Positions 7,610 through 8,689 of a stretch of DNA of 8,689 bases are shown in pieces; the first letter of the stretch is position 1, and every line of letters starts with the position of its first letter. A program made the translations under genes and the position numbers. The notes under the pieces are model-generated. The model searched no databases and was not told where the DNA came from. It was given only the letters and a program-made list of their open reading frames with translations. Origin of the DNA: Bryobacterales bacterium (GTDB lineage Bacteria; Acidobacteriota; Terriglobia; Bryobacterales; Bryobacteraceae); assembly GCA_030838885.1 (NCBI GenBank), contig JAUZEU010000320.1:1-8689 (forward strand). The letters run 5' to 3'.

Positions 7610-8251
7610 ATGCCCGGCGCCCCTGAATTCGACACCGACTTTCACGAAAGCTTCCGGAATCTCCTGATCTGGCGCCGCGACGTCCGCCGCTTCCAAACGC
7701 ATCCCCTCCCACCAAACCTCCTCCAGGAACTAATTCAACTAGCGTGCCTCGCCCCGTCCGTCGGCCTTAGTGAACCATGGCGCTTCGTCGAGGTCTCCTC
7801 CGTGTCCCGCCGCCAACAAATCCGGCAGGAGTTCGAACGCGCCAACACCGAAGCGTTAGCCGGATATTCCGGCGAACAAGCTGCCCTCTACTCCCGCCTT
7901 AAACTCTCAGGCCTCGACGACGCCCCCGTCCACCTCGCCGTCTTCTCCGACCCCACCACGGCGCAGGGCGCCGGCCTTGGCCGCCAGACCATGCCGGAAA
8001 CCCTCGAATACTCCGTCGTCGGAGCTATTTCCACCCTCTGGCTCGCCGCCCGCGCGCATGGACTCGGCGCGGGCTGGATCTCCATCTGCTCCCCGGAACG
8101 CGTCCACCAAATCCTCTCCGTGCCGCCCGAATGGCGCCTCATTGCGTACCTCTGCATCGGCTATCCCGACGCGGACCACGACACTCCCGAACTGCAGCGC
8201 GCCGGCTGGGAACGCCGCGCCAATTCAGCAGCTCCCCTGCTGGAACGTTAG
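7610..8251 (+). CDS. bluB: 5,6-dimethylbenzimidazole synthase (BluB)
   Basis: A nitroreductase-fold flavoenzyme of 213 residues that fragments reduced FMN with oxygen to give 5,6-dimethylbenzimidazole, the lower ligand of vitamin B12. It is told apart from ordinary nitroreductases by BluB-specific stretches: RRDVRRF (22-28; D24 corresponds to the Asp known to be needed for catalysis in Sinorhizobium BluB), APSVGLSEPWRFV (48-60), LKLSGLDDAPVHLAVFSD (97-114), GLGRQTMPE (122-130), LAARAHGLGAGWISI (145-159; S158 probably the second conserved catalytic residue) and AYLCIGYP (179-186). The protein is complete. The ATG at 7610 lacks a clear Shine-Dalgarno. No other cobalamin genes are seen and no B12 riboswitch is evident in the 78 bp before it. 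Its TAG overlaps the stop codon of the convergent PIN-like gene. Confidence 0.93.
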   Translation: MPGAPEFDTDFHESFRNLLIWRRDVRRFQTHPLPPNLLQELIQLACLAPSVGLSEPWRFVEVSSVSRRQQIRQEFERANTEALAGYSGEQAALYSRLKLSGLDDAPVHLAVFSDPTTAQGAGLGRQTMPETLEYSVVGAISTLWLAARAHGLGAGWISICSPERVHQILSVPPEWRLIAYLCIGYPDADHDTPELQRAGWERRANSAAPLLER

Positions 8252-8689
8252 CTTCCGGATGACCGTAGCAAAGCCTGCGCCCAGGAAAGATTCGCGGCGT
8301 ATTTTGCTCCGCATGCCGCAAGATCGGCACATATGCGGGGATAACCCTGCGGAGGCTGTCCGTAATCTCTGGCATTGGGAGTCACGAATACGGCAGTTTG
8401 GTCGAATCCCTGACTGCGCAGTGTGGACACCAACTCAAGAAATTCTTCGAAGATTTCGCAATCCTTAAACTCCTGTTTGGCCCTGCTTGCGGGAGGATGC
8501 GCGCTCCAAAGACGATCCCGCGCTTTCCCCACGCATCTCTCCGTTCCCCGGAAAAGGACCAACGAATCGGCCAGTCTGTCCATAACACCTTCGAGGCGCT
8601 CTTCAAGCTTCGGCTTCGGCCATTCGAATGAGCCGACAGGATGTTCCGGAAAATCTGGAAACAGAATTTTCGCCAGACCGGAAATGCGC
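8248..8689 (-). CDS. PIN-like domain protein (DUF4935-type), N-terminus outside window
   Basis: The minus-strand frame is open from the right edge to a TAA at 8250-8248, giving 146 residues of a C-terminal part. An ATG at 8583 is internal, since the open frame continues upstream of it to the edge (RISGLAKILFP, SFEWPKPKLEERLEGV). The stretch QEFKDCEIFEEFLELVSTL (72-90 of the fragment), followed by VFVTPNARDYG (100-110), ADLAACGAKYAANLSWAQ and the end, fits the second half of PIN-like nucleases of the DUF4935 kind. The Asp of KDC and of NARDY are the likely acidic metal ligands. The first catalytic Asp should lie outside the window. Members are predicted RNases, often in defence or toxin-antitoxin contexts; no partner is visible here. 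Assignment is from motif memory only. Confidence 0.65.
   Translation of the reverse strand, partial: RISGLAKILFPDFPEHPVGSFEWPKPKLEERLEGVMDRLADSLVLFRGTERCVGKARDRLWSAHPPASRAKQEFKDCEIFEEFLELVSTLRSQGFDQTAVFVTPNARDYGQPPQGYPRICADLAACGAKYAANLSWAQALLRSSGS

Overview
The window looks like chromosomal DNA from a GC-rich Gram-negative-type bacterium. The long, mostly ORF-dense layout, G/C-rich third positions, an OpcA homologue in a zwf-opcA-pgl cluster and a J-domain protein with an unusual C-terminal domain suggest an Acidobacteriota member of the Solibacter/Bryobacter type. That placement is inference from remembered family distributions; no search was run.

Layout. Positions 1-2263 (minus strand) hold a two-gene unit: a secreted M20-family metallopeptidase (884-2263) followed by a major-facilitator transporter (1-876) that runs off the left edge. 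A 74-bp divergent gap leads to a plus-strand operon (2338-5539): zwf (glucose-6-phosphate dehydrogenase), opcA (its assembly factor) and pgl (6-phosphogluconolactonase). The operon is tightly packed by TAATG and ATGA stop/start overlaps. Together these genes make the oxidative entry of the pentose phosphate pathway, from glucose 6-phosphate to 6-phosphogluconate with NADPH production.

After a 238-bp convergent gap comes a minus-strand membrane-anchored J-domain protein (6869 down to 6045). Its C-terminal domain is cut by one in-frame TAG. The frame continues open beyond it for another 88 codons to 5778, and the residues there read as the rest of the same domain. A ribbon-helix-helix antitoxin (7060-7332) lies divergently, and only the C-terminal third of a PIN-type toxin remains after it (about 7355-7531), so this is a decayed toxin-antitoxin module. 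bluB (7610-8251, flavin-dependent synthase of the vitamin B12 lower ligand) follows. It converges on, and overlaps by 4 bp, a PIN-like protein (8248-8689, minus strand) whose start lies outside the window.

I see no RNA genes, CRISPR array, insertion sequence or clear riboswitch. The most notable points are the in-frame TAG in the J-domain gene, the toxin remnant, the overlapping stop codons of bluB and its neighbour, and the overlap-coupled zwf-opcA-pgl operon. Nothing here amounts to a convincingly new multi-gene system.
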